The position numbers were made by a program, and so were the translations under genes. Shown here in pieces: positions 27,068-36,324 of a DNA stretch of 64,000 bases. This DNA is from Maritimibacter sp. REDSEA-S28_B5 (GTDB lineage: Bacteria > Pseudomonadota > Alphaproteobacteria > Rhodobacterales > Rhodobacteraceae): assembly GCA_001626765.1 (NCBI GenBank), contig LUOO01000007.1:115694-179693 (forward strand), in the 5' to 3' direction. The notes below the pieces were generated by a model that worked only from the letters and a program-made list of their open reading frames with translations, searched no databases and was not told where the DNA came from. Position 1 is the stretch's first letter, and each line of letters starts with the position of its first letter.

Positions 27068-27785
27068 GATCCCCTCCGAAATAGGCGCGCGTGATCTCGT
27101 CTTGGTCCGCCTCGGCCGAGCGGCCTTGCGCGGTGACGCGACCCTCGAGCAGGCAGTAATAGCGTTCCGAGGACTTCAGGGCGCGATTGGTTTCCTGTTC
27201 TACGATCAGGACCGCCATGCCCTCGGCCACGAGGTCCCCGATCACGTCGTAGAGCCGGTCGACGACTGTCGGCGCCAGGCCGAGGCTGATCTCGTCGCAC
27301 AGGAGCAGGCGGGGGCGGGCCATCAGCGCCCGGCCGATCGCGATCATCTGTTGCTGGCCGCCGGACACCAGCGTGCCTTGCACGTGGCGGCGTTCCTTGA
27401 GTTCGGGAAAGATCTCGAACACCCGGTCGACGTCGGCGCTGTCATGACCCCCGATCGCGGCGCCCAGGCGGATGTTCTCTTCCACGCTGAGCGAGGGGAA
27501 AATCTTGCGTCCCTCCGGCACAAGGCCGATGCCCGCCCGCGCCATCTGGTTCGGGCTGCGTCCGGACACGGCCACGCCATCGAACAGGATCTGCCCGGCC
27601 GAGAACGGCTCGACCCCGTATATCGCCTTGATGAGCGAGGATTTTCCCGCGCCGTTTGCGCCAAGGACGGCCACCGTCTCGCGGCGGTTCACCGTCAGGC
27701 TGACACCGTCCAGCGCGCGCAGGCCGCCGTAGCGCAGGTGCAAGTCCGACACCTCGAGCAGGGGCCGGGACGCATCGGTCGTCAT
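27060..27785 (-). CDS. livF: Branched-chain-type ABC transporter ATPase LivF, set 1
   Basis: 241 residues. Walker A GANGAGKSS, signature VSGGQQQ, Walker B LLLCDEISLGL: a complete ABC ATPase. ATG 27785 overlaps the livG stop (ATGA). A longer open frame upstream overlaps livG and is not real. Confidence 0.93.
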   Translation of the reverse strand: MTTDASRPLLEVSDLHLRYGGLRALDGVSLTVNRRETVAVLGANGAGKSSLIKAIYGVEPFSAGQILFDGVAVSGRSPNQMARAGIGLVPEGRKIFPSLSVEENIRLGAAIGGHDSADVDRVFEIFPELKERRHVQGTLVSGGQQQMIAIGRALMARPRLLLCDEISLGLAPTVVDRLYDVIGDLVAEGMAVLIVEQETNRALKSSERYYCLLEGRVTAQGRSAEADQDEITRAYFGGDHD

Positions 27786-28534
27786 GGGGCGTCCTTTCCG
27801 AAATAGAGCCGCCGCACCTCGGCGTTCTCGACCAGTTCGGCAATCGGCCCGGTCGTGATGATCCGCCCCTCGGCAAGAACCGCGGCCTCCTTCACGTAGC
27901 GCCGGAGCGCGTGCAGGACATGCTCGATCCAGATCACGGTGGTATCGGGCTTCACGTTGTCCTCGAGAATGCCCAAAAGCTCGTCGCATTCGCCATCCGT
28001 CAGCCCGCCCGCGATTTCGTCGAGCAGCAGGATCGACGGGTGCAGCGCGAGCGCACGGGCCAGCTCCAGGCGCTTGAGGTCGAGCACCCCGAGGGTGCCC
28101 GCGATATCGCCCTCGCGTCCGGCCAGGCCGGTGCCGCGGAGCGTTTCCATCGCGCGCGCGCGCGCCGCGGCCTGCGACAGCCCCCCGCCATGCGTCAGCG
28201 CGACCATGAGGTTCTCGCACAGGGTCATCCTGGCGAAGGGCTTGGGGATCTGGAACGTGCGCGCGATCCGGGCCTTGGCGATGGACCAGGGCTTGACCCG
28301 GCCCAGCGGTTGCCCGTTGACCGCGATCGTGCCGGCGGTTGGCCGGATGAGCGCGGTCAGCAGGTTGAACAGGGTGCTCTTGCCGGCGCCGTTCGGGCCG
28401 ATGATCCCGAGCCGCTCGCCCTTTTTCACCTCGAGGGACAGGCCGTCAAAGACGACCAGCCCGCCGAACACCATGCCCAGCGACCTGACCTCGAGGGCCA
28501 GGTCGCCGGGCGCCGTCACGCCGTCTTGCGTCAT
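27782..28534 (-). CDS. livG: Branched-chain-type ABC transporter ATPase LivG, set 1
   Basis: 250 residues. Walker A GPNGAGKST is intact and Walker B reads SILLLDEIAGGL. The signature region is LGVLDLKRLELARAL instead of LSGGQ or the usual LivG LPYGQ, and the same departure is seen in LivG of set 2. The four-base ATGA overlap with livK upstream fixes the start at 28534. Confidence 0.92.
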   Translation of the reverse strand: MTQDGVTAPGDLALEVRSLGMVFGGLVVFDGLSLEVKKGERLGIIGPNGAGKSTLFNLLTALIRPTAGTIAVNGQPLGRVKPWSIAKARIARTFQIPKPFARMTLCENLMVALTHGGGLSQAAARARAMETLRGTGLAGREGDIAGTLGVLDLKRLELARALALHPSILLLDEIAGGLTDGECDELLGILEDNVKPDTTVIWIEHVLHALRRYVKEAAVLAEGRIITTGPIAELVENAEVRRLYFGKDAP

Positions 28535-29811
28535 GCCGAGAGCATCGGGAGGGTCTTGGCCTCGATGGCGACGTCGGGCGCAAAGGTGTTCTCGGTGATC
28601 GCGAGGCGCAGCGGAAAGTCTGTCCCCTCGAGCCACTGTCCGCCCGCGATGGGGGTGACGGCGGTGTTGGGAAACGGCCCCTTGCTGAAGTCGACCCGGC
28701 CCACGACCGTGTCGTCAGAGATCGAGGAGATCGCCTTCTGCACGGATTGCGGGTCGTCCAAGTCCTCGATCCGGGCAAGGCCCGCGAAGAGCACCTCGAA
28801 CATCGCGAGCTTGAAACCAAGCTGCGAGTTCCACTGGCGTCCGCTCGCGGCATGGTATTCCTCGACCACCTCCGCGGCGGTCTGCCCGGTGATCGGGGAG
28901 GTATAGGGGAATTGCGGCCCCCAGGGCACTTCGGTCACCAGCCTGTGCGCGCGCGAGCCAAAGGTTTCAAGCGCGCTTGGAAAGGCGGATGTCTTGCCGG
29001 CGTACAGCACCTTGGGGATGAAGTTCTGCTGGATCGCCTCGTTGTAGAAGGTGGTGAACTCGGGCGGTGGAATGATGCCATGCACGATCTCGACCCCGTC
29101 GGCCTTGAACTTGGCCACCGCCGCCGAATACGAGGCCAGCGGCATGTCGAACCGGCCCGGATCGGACAGCGTCATGCCCCGCTCGGCCAGCACCGGCGGA
29201 TAGATCTGGGCAAAGGTGTTGCCGTCGCTGTCATTGGGCCAGAGCGCGCCGACCACGCCGTTGGTCTCGACCTGTCCAAAGATTTCAAGGATCGCGCCAC
29301 CGGCCTGCGTGCCGCTGAAGTAGAAGTGGTTGGTCCATTCGAACCCGACGGCCGGATCCCCCTTGCGGCCAAGGAAATAGGGCTCGAGCGGCGCTTCGGT
29401 CGTGAGGCAGGGCATGCCGTTCAGCTCGCACTGGTCCGAGACCGGGTTCGTCGTCTCGGGCGTGCCGCTGGCGAGGATGACATCCACCCCCTCGTCGAGG
29501 ATCAGTTCGAGCGCGACTTGCGAGGCCCGGTTCGGGCTGGACTGCGTGTCCTTGATGACAAGCTCGACCAGGCGGTCCGATCCGCCCACGTTCACCGTGT
29601 ATTTCGTTGCCCGTTCCACCTGGTCCATGACAAAGGGCAGATGTTCGGCAAACAGCGCCAGCGGCCCGGTCCGGGGCAGGGCGATGCCCACCCGCACCGG
29701 CCGGTTCTTGGCGAGTGCCGGCATGGGAAAGCCGGCGAGCGCACCGGCCGCCAGGCCTGCACCGCCGGCCAGGAATGATCTGCGGGTCGTTTCGAGCCTG
29801 CGTAATGTCAT
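28531..29811 (-). CDS. livK: ABC transporter periplasmic substrate-binding protein (LivK-like), set 1
   Basis: 426 residues with a twin-arginine signal (TTRRSFLAGG at residues 8-17, hydrophobic run, then ALA near 34). A Peripla_BP_6-type binding fold begins PVRVGIALPRTGPLALF. GGGAGGA precedes ATG 29811. It is the first gene of set 1. Export through Tat suggests folding in the cytosol. The ligand is unknown. Confidence 0.9.
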   Translation of the reverse strand: MTLRRLETTRRSFLAGGAGLAAGALAGFPMPALAKNRPVRVGIALPRTGPLALFAEHLPFVMDQVERATKYTVNVGGSDRLVELVIKDTQSSPNRASQVALELILDEGVDVILASGTPETTNPVSDQCELNGMPCLTTEAPLEPYFLGRKGDPAVGFEWTNHFYFSGTQAGGAILEIFGQVETNGVVGALWPNDSDGNTFAQIYPPVLAERGMTLSDPGRFDMPLASYSAAVAKFKADGVEIVHGIIPPPEFTTFYNEAIQQNFIPKVLYAGKTSAFPSALETFGSRAHRLVTEVPWGPQFPYTSPITGQTAAEVVEEYHAASGRQWNSQLGFKLAMFEVLFAGLARIEDLDDPQSVQKAISSISDDTVVGRVDFSKGPFPNTAVTPIAGGQWLEGTDFPLRLAITENTFAPDVAIEAKTLPMLSA

Positions 29812-29968
29812 GTGAGTCCTCCCTTTTTCGGCAGCCCGACCGGAGGTCGTTGTCCTGGCGCCTTCGACCCCGCGCGCTCCTCCCGAGCCAGGGTCTGGGG
29901 CGCATCCCCCCGGGGCCGCAGGGGATTTATCGGCAGTCGCGCAGGCTCTGTCAATTAATTTATATTTT

Positions 29969-29983
29969 TATGAAAATTTCATA
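29969..29983. promoter_or_regulatory. Palindromic operator candidate upstream of livK set 1
   Basis: A perfect 15-bp palindrome TATGAAA-A-TTTCATA lies in an AT-rich island (29951-29990), 158 bases before livK and within the 280-base gap after livM of set 2. It is a plausible binding site for the GntR protein encoded at the end of this gene set. No clear -10/-35 pair was assigned. Confidence 0.45.
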
Positions 29984-30091
29984 CTTTAACGTACAAGGTG
30001 ACGTTCTACCCGGAAAGTATATCCCCGTGGCCCTGCCAACCGGCGATGACGGGCGGCCTGGCGCGCCCGTCGTTCGTCCGGACCGGGAGGG

Positions 30092-31087
30092 TCAGCCCCT
30101 GGGCGCGACCAGCGTCTTGCGCATCGACAGGGGCTCGCGCAGCGACCGCCCCGTGATCAGCCCGACGACCCCGCCGGGCGCGTAAAGGGCGAACAGGATC
30201 GCGACGACGCCCAGGCCGGCAAGATACCAGCTTCCGTAGTCGCCAAAGACCTCCTGGATCGCAAACAGGAGAAGGGCGCCGATGACCGGGCCGGTAAAGC
30301 TCCCGAGCCCGCCGACGAGAACCATGAACAGCATGAAGACCGACCAGTTGATGCCGAAGGCCGTGCGCGGCTGGTAGGTGATCGCCGAGGCGAGCCAAAG
30401 GCTCCCGGCCACGGTGCACCCTAGTGCAGAGACCAGGAAGATGGTGCGCTTGACCCGCAGCGTGTCGATGCCGATGGACCCTGCCGCCTCTTCGTCGTCG
30501 CGGATCGCCTGGCTTTCCCCGCCGAGCCGCCCGCGCAGCAGGCGATAGCTCGTCACCAGCGCCACCGATACCGCGAGCACCGCGGCCAGGAGGACGATGG
30601 TGCGCCTGAGGTCGGCATCCATGGCGTTCAGCGTCATGAGCGAGCGCCCGGTCTCGCCCTGCACCAGCGGGTCGAACATGACGAGAGAGCGGATCGTTTC
30701 GGCGATCACCCACATGGCCACGGCGAATTCCGCAGCGCGCAGGCGCAGGACGATCCAGGACAGGGGCCAGGCCACGACTAGCACCGCGGCGCTCCCGGCG
30801 GCAAGGGCCGGGAGCGGAGCGATCCCGGCTTCGACCAGACGCAGGACGAAATAGCCGCTCAGGCCGACAAAGGTCTGCTGCCCGACCGACACGAGACCCG
30901 CGAAACCCGCGAGCAGGTTCCATGACACGGCAAGCAGGACGTAGATCATCAGGAGCGTGAGCTTGTCCACGACCAGCGGCGAGGCAACGAGCGGCAGCAC
31001 GAGAAGCAGTGCCAGCAGCACGGCCCCCGCCGCCATCAGCGTCGTGTCGAGGCGCGACAGGCCCCCAAGTCGATACCGGGTCGTCAT
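30092..31087 (-). CDS. livM: Branched-chain-type ABC transporter permease LivM, set 2
   Basis: 331 residues with LLAGFAGLVSVGQQTFVGLSGYFV and VGGLGSFTGPVIGALL. ATG 31087 (MTTRYRLGG) has GGGAG upstream and overlaps the livH stop by four bases; a longer open frame to 31483 is rejected. Confidence 0.92.
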   Translation of the reverse strand: MTTRYRLGGLSRLDTTLMAAGAVLLALLLVLPLVASPLVVDKLTLLMIYVLLAVSWNLLAGFAGLVSVGQQTFVGLSGYFVLRLVEAGIAPLPALAAGSAAVLVVAWPLSWIVLRLRAAEFAVAMWVIAETIRSLVMFDPLVQGETGRSLMTLNAMDADLRRTIVLLAAVLAVSVALVTSYRLLRGRLGGESQAIRDDEEAAGSIGIDTLRVKRTIFLVSALGCTVAGSLWLASAITYQPRTAFGINWSVFMLFMVLVGGLGSFTGPVIGALLLFAIQEVFGDYGSWYLAGLGVVAILFALYAPGGVVGLITGRSLREPLSMRKTLVAPRG

Positions 31088-32061
31088 GCCTTTTCTCCCT
31101 TCCGCCGGGCGAACCGGCCGCGGTGCAACGTGGTCCAGGCGCGGACTGAGGCCCGCCAGCCGCCATGCGCCGCCGTCCACTCGCGGAAAAGACGAAGCAG
31201 GAGGACGGCGAGAAAGACGAGGTGCCCGGTCAGAAGCGACGCCTGGTTCGAGACGAGGCCGCCCAGGGACTGGCTTATCCCGAGGACGATGCCGCCGACC
31301 AGCGTGCCCCACACCGATCCCAGTCCGCCGATCACCACCGCCTCGAAGGCAAAGATAAGCTGGGCCGGACCCGAGTAGGGCGTGATCTGCCCGCGCATGG
31401 CGAGGAACACGCCCGCCAGGGCGGCGAGGCCGACCGCGATGGCCGAGGCCGCGCGCCGGGCGCGGCGGGCATCGACGCCGCAAAGCTCGGCGGCCTCGGC
31501 ATCGGTGGAGGTCGCCTTGATCGCCCGGCCCAGCCGGGTGTGGCGCAGCACGAGATGCAGCGACCCGATGACCAGCACGGCGCAGAGGCAGACAAGGACC
31601 GGGAGCTGGCCCACGAGCACCCCGCCGGGCAGGGTCCAGCTCGCCCAGGACAGCGCACCGATATCAGCGCCAAGCGAGCGCGTGTTCGATCCCCAAAGGC
31701 CGAACATGCTGTTTTGCAGCGCGGCGCCCAACCCGATGGTGACGAGGATCGGCAACAGGAACCCGCCCCGCATCGCGCGCTCGAAAAGAAGCGCGTGCAT
31801 GCCGTAGCCCGCGAGGGCCATGACCGGCAGCATGATCAGGATCGCCGCGAAGATCGGCAGCCCCAGGCCCTGTGTCAGCGTGATGACGAGCAGCGCCCCC
31901 AGGACCGCCATGTCCCCATGCGCGAGGTTGATGAACCGCACGACACCGACCATGAGCGACAGGCCCACCGCCATGATCGCGTAATACCCGCCCAGGAGCG
32001 TGCCCTGCACGAGGGCTTGCACCAGGGGCTGCAACAGCTCCGGAAGGAACGCGTCAGGCAT
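31084..32061 (-). CDS. livH: Branched-chain-type ABC transporter permease LivH, set 2
   Basis: 325 residues with VGVVRFINLAHGDM and VVIGGLGSVWGTLVGG. It has an extra hydrophilic C-terminal tail of about 35 residues rich in Arg/Trp compared with LivH of set 1. It overlaps livF by eight bases, the same geometry as in set 1. Confidence 0.92.
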   Translation of the reverse strand: MPDAFLPELLQPLVQALVQGTLLGGYYAIMAVGLSLMVGVVRFINLAHGDMAVLGALLVITLTQGLGLPIFAAILIMLPVMALAGYGMHALLFERAMRGGFLLPILVTIGLGAALQNSMFGLWGSNTRSLGADIGALSWASWTLPGGVLVGQLPVLVCLCAVLVIGSLHLVLRHTRLGRAIKATSTDAEAAELCGVDARRARRAASAIAVGLAALAGVFLAMRGQITPYSGPAQLIFAFEAVVIGGLGSVWGTLVGGIVLGISQSLGGLVSNQASLLTGHLVFLAVLLLRLFREWTAAHGGWRASVRAWTTLHRGRFARRKGEKA

Positions 32062-32779
32062 CGGCCGTCTCCTCGTCTTGCATTCCGAAATAGGCCGCCG
32101 TGATCCGGGCCCGGGAAAAGGTGCCCGGTGGTCCCTGCAAGGCGGCGCGGCCCTCGGCCATGCACAGGATGGTGTCGGCGAAACCCAGGGCGCGGTTCAG
32201 GTCCTGTTCCACCACGATCATCGCCATGTCGCGCCTCGACCGGATCTCGGCCAGCGCGGCATAGACGCCCTCGACGGCGGCCGGTGACAGGCCGAGCGAC
32301 ACCTCGTCGAGGAGGATCACGTCGGGGTTCGTCACCAGCGCGCGGCCGATGGCGACGGCCTGCCGTTGCCCGCCCGAGAGCTTGCCCGCCTCCTGGTCGA
32401 CAAGCGGCCCGAGCTGGGGAAAGACCTCGAGAACCCGGGCCGGGGTCCAGTCCCCCTTGCGCCCGTTCTCTGCCGCGATCACGAGGTTCTCGCGCACCGT
32501 CAGGTCGTAAAACAGCCGCCGACCCTCCGGCGACATGGCGATGCCGCCGCGCACCCGTTCATGTGCCCTGTGGCCGGTGATGTCCCGGCCCGACAGGCTG
32601 ATCCGCCCCAGGGCCGCCGGATGCACCCCGGCAAGGCTGCGCAGGAGCGTCGTCTTGCCGGCGCCGTTGGCCCCGATGATGCACAGGACCTCGCCCCGCT
32701 CGAGCGACATGCCGATGCCCTGCACGGCGGTCAGCAATCCGTGGCGGCAGGTCAGGTCCTCGACCGTGAAAAGGCTCAT
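32054..32779 (-). CDS. livF: Branched-chain-type ABC transporter ATPase LivF, set 2
   Basis: 241 residues, the same length as its set 1 counterpart. Walker A GANGAGKTT, signature LSGGQRQ, Walker B VILLDEVSLGL. It overlaps livG by four bases. Confidence 0.93.
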   Translation of the reverse strand: MSLFTVEDLTCRHGLLTAVQGIGMSLERGEVLCIIGANGAGKTTLLRSLAGVHPAALGRISLSGRDITGHRAHERVRGGIAMSPEGRRLFYDLTVRENLVIAAENGRKGDWTPARVLEVFPQLGPLVDQEAGKLSGGQRQAVAIGRALVTNPDVILLDEVSLGLSPAAVEGVYAALAEIRSRRDMAMIVVEQDLNRALGFADTILCMAEGRAALQGPPGTFSRARITAAYFGMQDEETADA

Positions 32780-33588
32780 GAGGGGTCACTCCCGAAATAG
32801 GCGCTGCGCACGGCAGGGTCACTCATCACCTCCTGCGGATCGCCCTCGGCCAGAACGCGGCCCTCGGCCATGCAGACGAGCCGGGTGACGACCTTGAGCA
32901 GCGCGTGAAGGATGTGCTCGATCCAGACGATCGTCAGCCCTGAGGCCCGCATCCCCCGGATCAGCTCGATCAGCGTGACCAGCTCGGCCTCGGTCAGGCC
33001 GCCGCCGATCTCGTCCAGAAGGATCACCGAGGGGCGGGTCGCCATGGCCCGCGCCACCTCGAGCCGCTTGAGGTCGAGCAGCCCGGCGGCAGCGGCAGGG
33101 GTATTGGCCAGCGGCAGGAGACCGGTTCGCTCCAGGATCTCGGCCGCGTGGTCCACGCTTTCGCAGGCCGGAACGCCGCCCCCAGCCCGCGCGGCGACGA
33201 GCACGTTTTCAAACAGGGTCATGTCGCGAAACGGACGGGGCACCTGGTACGTGCGGGCGATGCCCATGAGATTGCGGTCCCGGGCGCCGAGCGTGGTGAT
33301 CGGCGTGCCGCCGAAGCGGATGGTGCCCGCGTTGACCGGAAAGGTTCCGGCGAGCGCACCGAAGAGCGTGGTCTTGCCCGCGCCATTCGGCCCGACGACG
33401 CCGACCGCCTCGCCCTCGAAGGCGTGGAACGACACGTGGTCGAGGGCCAGCAGGCTTCCATACCGCTTCACGAGCCCCCGGGCGGCAAGTGCCGTGGGCT
33501 GGTCCGGGGTGGCGGCGCGGCCCGCGGGCGCCTGGGCAAGGGCTGCGTCGGCGGTGGCCGCCGCGGGTTGGGTCCGAGTGTACGACAT
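32776..33588 (-). CDS. livG: Branched-chain-type ABC transporter ATPase LivG, set 2
   Basis: 270 residues from ATG 33588 (MSYTRTQPA). An Ala-rich leader of about 35 residues precedes the ATPase. Walker A GPNGAGKTT and Walker B VILLDEIGGGL are present; the signature is replaced by AGLLDLKRLEVARAM, as in LivG of set 1. A hairpin separates it from livK. Confidence 0.91.
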   Translation of the reverse strand: MSYTRTQPAAATADAALAQAPAGRAATPDQPTALAARGLVKRYGSLLALDHVSFHAFEGEAVGVVGPNGAGKTTLFGALAGTFPVNAGTIRFGGTPITTLGARDRNLMGIARTYQVPRPFRDMTLFENVLVAARAGGGVPACESVDHAAEILERTGLLPLANTPAAAAGLLDLKRLEVARAMATRPSVILLDEIGGGLTEAELVTLIELIRGMRASGLTIVWIEHILHALLKVVTRLVCMAEGRVLAEGDPQEVMSDPAVRSAYFGSDPS

Positions 33589-33612
33589 GAGGTTCAGTAT
33601 CCCTGGCAAAGG

Positions 33613-33651
33613 GCAGGAGAAGGGGGGAAGGAGGGTTGCCCCTTCTCCTGC
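33613..33651 (-). other. Strong intercistronic hairpin between livK and livG, set 2
   Basis: A 13-bp perfect stem (GCAGGAGAAGGGG with CCCCTTCTCCTGC) and a 13-base loop sit just after the livK stop. There is no U-run behind it on the minus strand. Hairpins at this place in binding-protein operons often protect the binding-protein mRNA and lower expression of the membrane genes. Confidence 0.65.
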
Positions 33652-33660
33652 GGCACCGGC

Positions 33661-34965
33661 CTAGCCGCCGATCCTGTAGGGCTTCAGGTCAGCCGAGATC
33701 GGCACGTCGGGGGCCAGCGCGTTGGCCGTAATGTCAAGCGCGAAGTCATGGGGACCGCTCTCGGACTTGACCCACTGACAGTTCACGAGCGGCGTCGTCG
33801 CGATGCCCGGCATCGGTCCGCGCGCGAAGTCCACCGTGCCCACCGCCGTCTCGGTCGTGAGCGTGTCGAGCGCCGCGGCGACGGCCGCCTTGTCGTTGGG
33901 ATTGCCCGACGCGACGAGCGCGGCAAGCGTCACGTCGAGCAGGGCTGCCTGCGCCCCCGCCTGCTGTGTCCACTGCTTGCCGATGGCCGCCTCGAACCCC
34001 TGCGCAAGTTCGGCGCTGCTCAGGCCGGTGGCGGGCGACGTGGTCGGAAAATCGCGGTGCCAGTAGGCGCCGGTGCACAGGCCATAGCCAAGGGTGCCGA
34101 GCGCCTCCATCTCGGCGGCGAAGAGGCCCGCCTTGGCCATCTGCATGATCCTGACCTGCTGCGCGAGGCCAAGCTGGGCCGCCTGCCGCCAGAACACCGG
34201 AAAGTCCGGCGGGAACGGGAAGGCGTTGATGATATCGACGCCACTTTGCTTGAAGTAATTGATCTGGTTCGAGAAATCCGCCGTCATGTTCTCGTATGGC
34301 CCGGCGTCGAAGACCTCGAACCCCGCCGCTTCGAGGGCGGGGATCAATCCCGCGCGGATCGCGTTGCCGTCCGCGTCGTTCGGCACGAGCATCCCGACCT
34401 TGCGGTTGGTGTCGATCTTGCTCCAGCCGTCCGCGTAGAGCGGGGCAAAATCGCCCGCCCCGAAGCTGAAGTGATAGGTCCACTTGAACGACCGCTCGCC
34501 TGGCTTGCCGCCCCGTCCGAAGAAAAAGGACTCCCACGGCGCGATCGTGGTGATCGACGGCACGCCGGCCGCTTCGCAGGCGTCGGCAACGGGGTTCGTG
34601 GTTTCCGGCGTCGAGGACGAGATGACGATGTCCGGCGACTGGCCGTTGATCAGGTTGCGCGTCTCCTGGCTCGCGCGGACCGGGTCGGACTGGGTGTCGA
34701 CGAGGATGACCTCGACGCCGTAGGTCTTGCCCCCTATCTCGATCCCCTCGGCGTGCCTGGCCGCGAAGGTGTCGGTGAGCCAGGCGTCTGCCTCGCCGAA
34801 GATGCCCAGCGGGCCCGAGCGCGGTCCGACCCATCCGATGCGGATCATGTCCGCATGCGACGCGGCAAAGGCGCGCGGTGCGACGCCCGCCGCCAGGACC
34901 CCGGCCCCTATGGCACCGGCGAGCGCGCCGAAGCGACGGCGCGTGATGTTGGTGTTTCGTGTCAT
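33661..34965 (-). CDS. livK: ABC transporter periplasmic substrate-binding protein (LivK-like), set 2
   Basis: 434 residues with a twin-arginine signal (NITRRRFGALAG, then a hydrophobic run and AFA near residue 34). The binding fold begins IRIGWVGPRSGPLGIFG. GGAGGA precedes ATG 34965. It lies 132 bases downstream of the alcohol dehydrogenase on the same strand, so transport and oxidation genes are probably co-expressed. Confidence 0.9.
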   Translation of the reverse strand: MTRNTNITRRRFGALAGAIGAGVLAAGVAPRAFAASHADMIRIGWVGPRSGPLGIFGEADAWLTDTFAARHAEGIEIGGKTYGVEVILVDTQSDPVRASQETRNLINGQSPDIVISSSTPETTNPVADACEAAGVPSITTIAPWESFFFGRGGKPGERSFKWTYHFSFGAGDFAPLYADGWSKIDTNRKVGMLVPNDADGNAIRAGLIPALEAAGFEVFDAGPYENMTADFSNQINYFKQSGVDIINAFPFPPDFPVFWRQAAQLGLAQQVRIMQMAKAGLFAAEMEALGTLGYGLCTGAYWHRDFPTTSPATGLSSAELAQGFEAAIGKQWTQQAGAQAALLDVTLAALVASGNPNDKAAVAAALDTLTTETAVGTVDFARGPMPGIATTPLVNCQWVKSESGPHDFALDITANALAPDVPISADLKPYRIGG

Positions 34966-35097
34966 TGCATGTCCTCCCGTAAATCAGGTGTGTCGGTCGG
35001 CGAGCGACCCGTTGATCGACGCCGGGCCCCCCTCCCCGAGGGCCCGCGCCAGGGGCCGGCGCTGGCTCTCGGGCCGCACCGGCGTGCCGCGAGGGGC

Positions 35098-36216
35098 CTA
35101 GCCCATCCGCAGGATCGGCTTGATCGCCGTGCCCGCGTGGCTGTCGCGGATCGCGATGTTGATGTCGGCGAACGGATAGAAGGTCACGAGCTTGTCAAAG
35201 GGGAACCAGCCCGATCTCCACAGGTCGACGAGCTTCGGAATGAAGGTGTCGCCGTCGCTTTCCCCCTCGACCACGCCCATGAGCCGCTTGCCCGAGGACA
35301 TGAAGTCGGTGTTGTCGATGACGATCTCGGCGCCCGGTGCCGGTGCGCCCAGGACCGCTGCCGTGCCGCGCGGGGCCAGCGCCTCGACCGCCTGCCGGAT
35401 CACCGGCGTCAGGCCGGTGGTGTCGAGCGCGTAGGTCGCGCCGCCCCCGGTCACGGCCTTGACCTGCGCGACCACGTCGTCGCTTGCCGCGTTGATCGTA
35501 TGGGTCGCGCCCAGCTCGCGGGCGATGGCGAGCCGGTTGTCGTGCATGTCGACGGCGATGATCCGGGTCGCGCCCTGCACGACGGCGGCCATGATGGCCG
35601 ATAGGCCGACCGAGCCGGCTCCGAAACAGACGAAGCTGCTGCCCGCCGTGACCGCGAGCGCGTTCATCACCGTGCCCGCGCCGGTCTGGATGCCGCAGGC
35701 GAGCGGCCCCATGAGCGCGAGGTCGTCGCCGCGCGCCTCGACCTTGACCACGTTGCGTTCGTGGGCGAGCGCGTGGGTCGCCCACGAGGACTGCCCGAAG
35801 AAATTCGAGTGAACTTTCTCCCCCGGCGATGCCCCCGTCGCCAGGGCCACTGAACCGTCGGCGCGGGTGGCGAAGAAATTGCGCGGAAAGAACTCGTGGC
35901 AATAGGACATCGCGCCATCCCGGCAGGACGGGCAGGTGCCGCAGGTGTTGTAGGTCATGACGACGCTGTCGCCCGGCCTGACCTTGGTGACCCGCGATCC
36001 CACGGCCTCGACGATGCCCGAGCCTTCGTGACCCAGGACCACGGGCAGGGGCGTGGGCAGGTGCCCCGCCATGACCACGAGATCGGTGTGACAAATTCCG
36101 CTGGCGACCACGCGGACGAGGATTTCGGTGTCGCGCGGGGCCTCGAGGACGAGGTCTTCGATGGTCAGGGTGCCGTCCTGTTGCCGCGCGACGGCGGCCT
36201 TGATGGGCAGGGACAT
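35098..36216 (-). CDS. Zinc-dependent aryl-alcohol dehydrogenase (XylB-like)
   Basis: 372 residues. It oxidises a benzyl-type alcohol to the aldehyde with NAD+. The catalytic zinc ligands are Cys in SGICHTD and His in GHEGSG; the structural zinc is held by four Cys in TCGTCPSCRDGAMSYC; the Rossmann motif is GAGSVGLSA. The FFPRNF stretch and overall length fit the benzyl/aryl alcohol dehydrogenase group. GGAGGAA precedes the ATG. It follows the aldehyde dehydrogenase by 108 bases. The exact substrate is inferred from the partner enzyme. Confidence 0.9.
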   Translation of the reverse strand: MSLPIKAAVARQQDGTLTIEDLVLEAPRDTEILVRVVASGICHTDLVVMAGHLPTPLPVVLGHEGSGIVEAVGSRVTKVRPGDSVVMTYNTCGTCPSCRDGAMSYCHEFFPRNFFATRADGSVALATGASPGEKVHSNFFGQSSWATHALAHERNVVKVEARGDDLALMGPLACGIQTGAGTVMNALAVTAGSSFVCFGAGSVGLSAIMAAVVQGATRIIAVDMHDNRLAIARELGATHTINAASDDVVAQVKAVTGGGATYALDTTGLTPVIRQAVEALAPRGTAAVLGAPAPGAEIVIDNTDFMSSGKRLMGVVEGESDGDTFIPKLVDLWRSGWFPFDKLVTFYPFADINIAIRDSHAGTAIKPILRMG

Positions 36217-36324
36217 GGCTGTTCCTCCAGGATGATGGGTCTGGTCCCGCGCACCGGGGCGCGGGTCGTCGCATGTGTCGTGGCGGGGGCGCGCCGCACC
36301 GCCTTGGGGGCGCGGCGCGGTCCG

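Noticed and set aside
33148-35604. 818-codon plus-strand open frame
   Set aside because: Antisense shadow of livG, livK and the alcohol dehydrogenase; no recognisable domain and no ribosome site.
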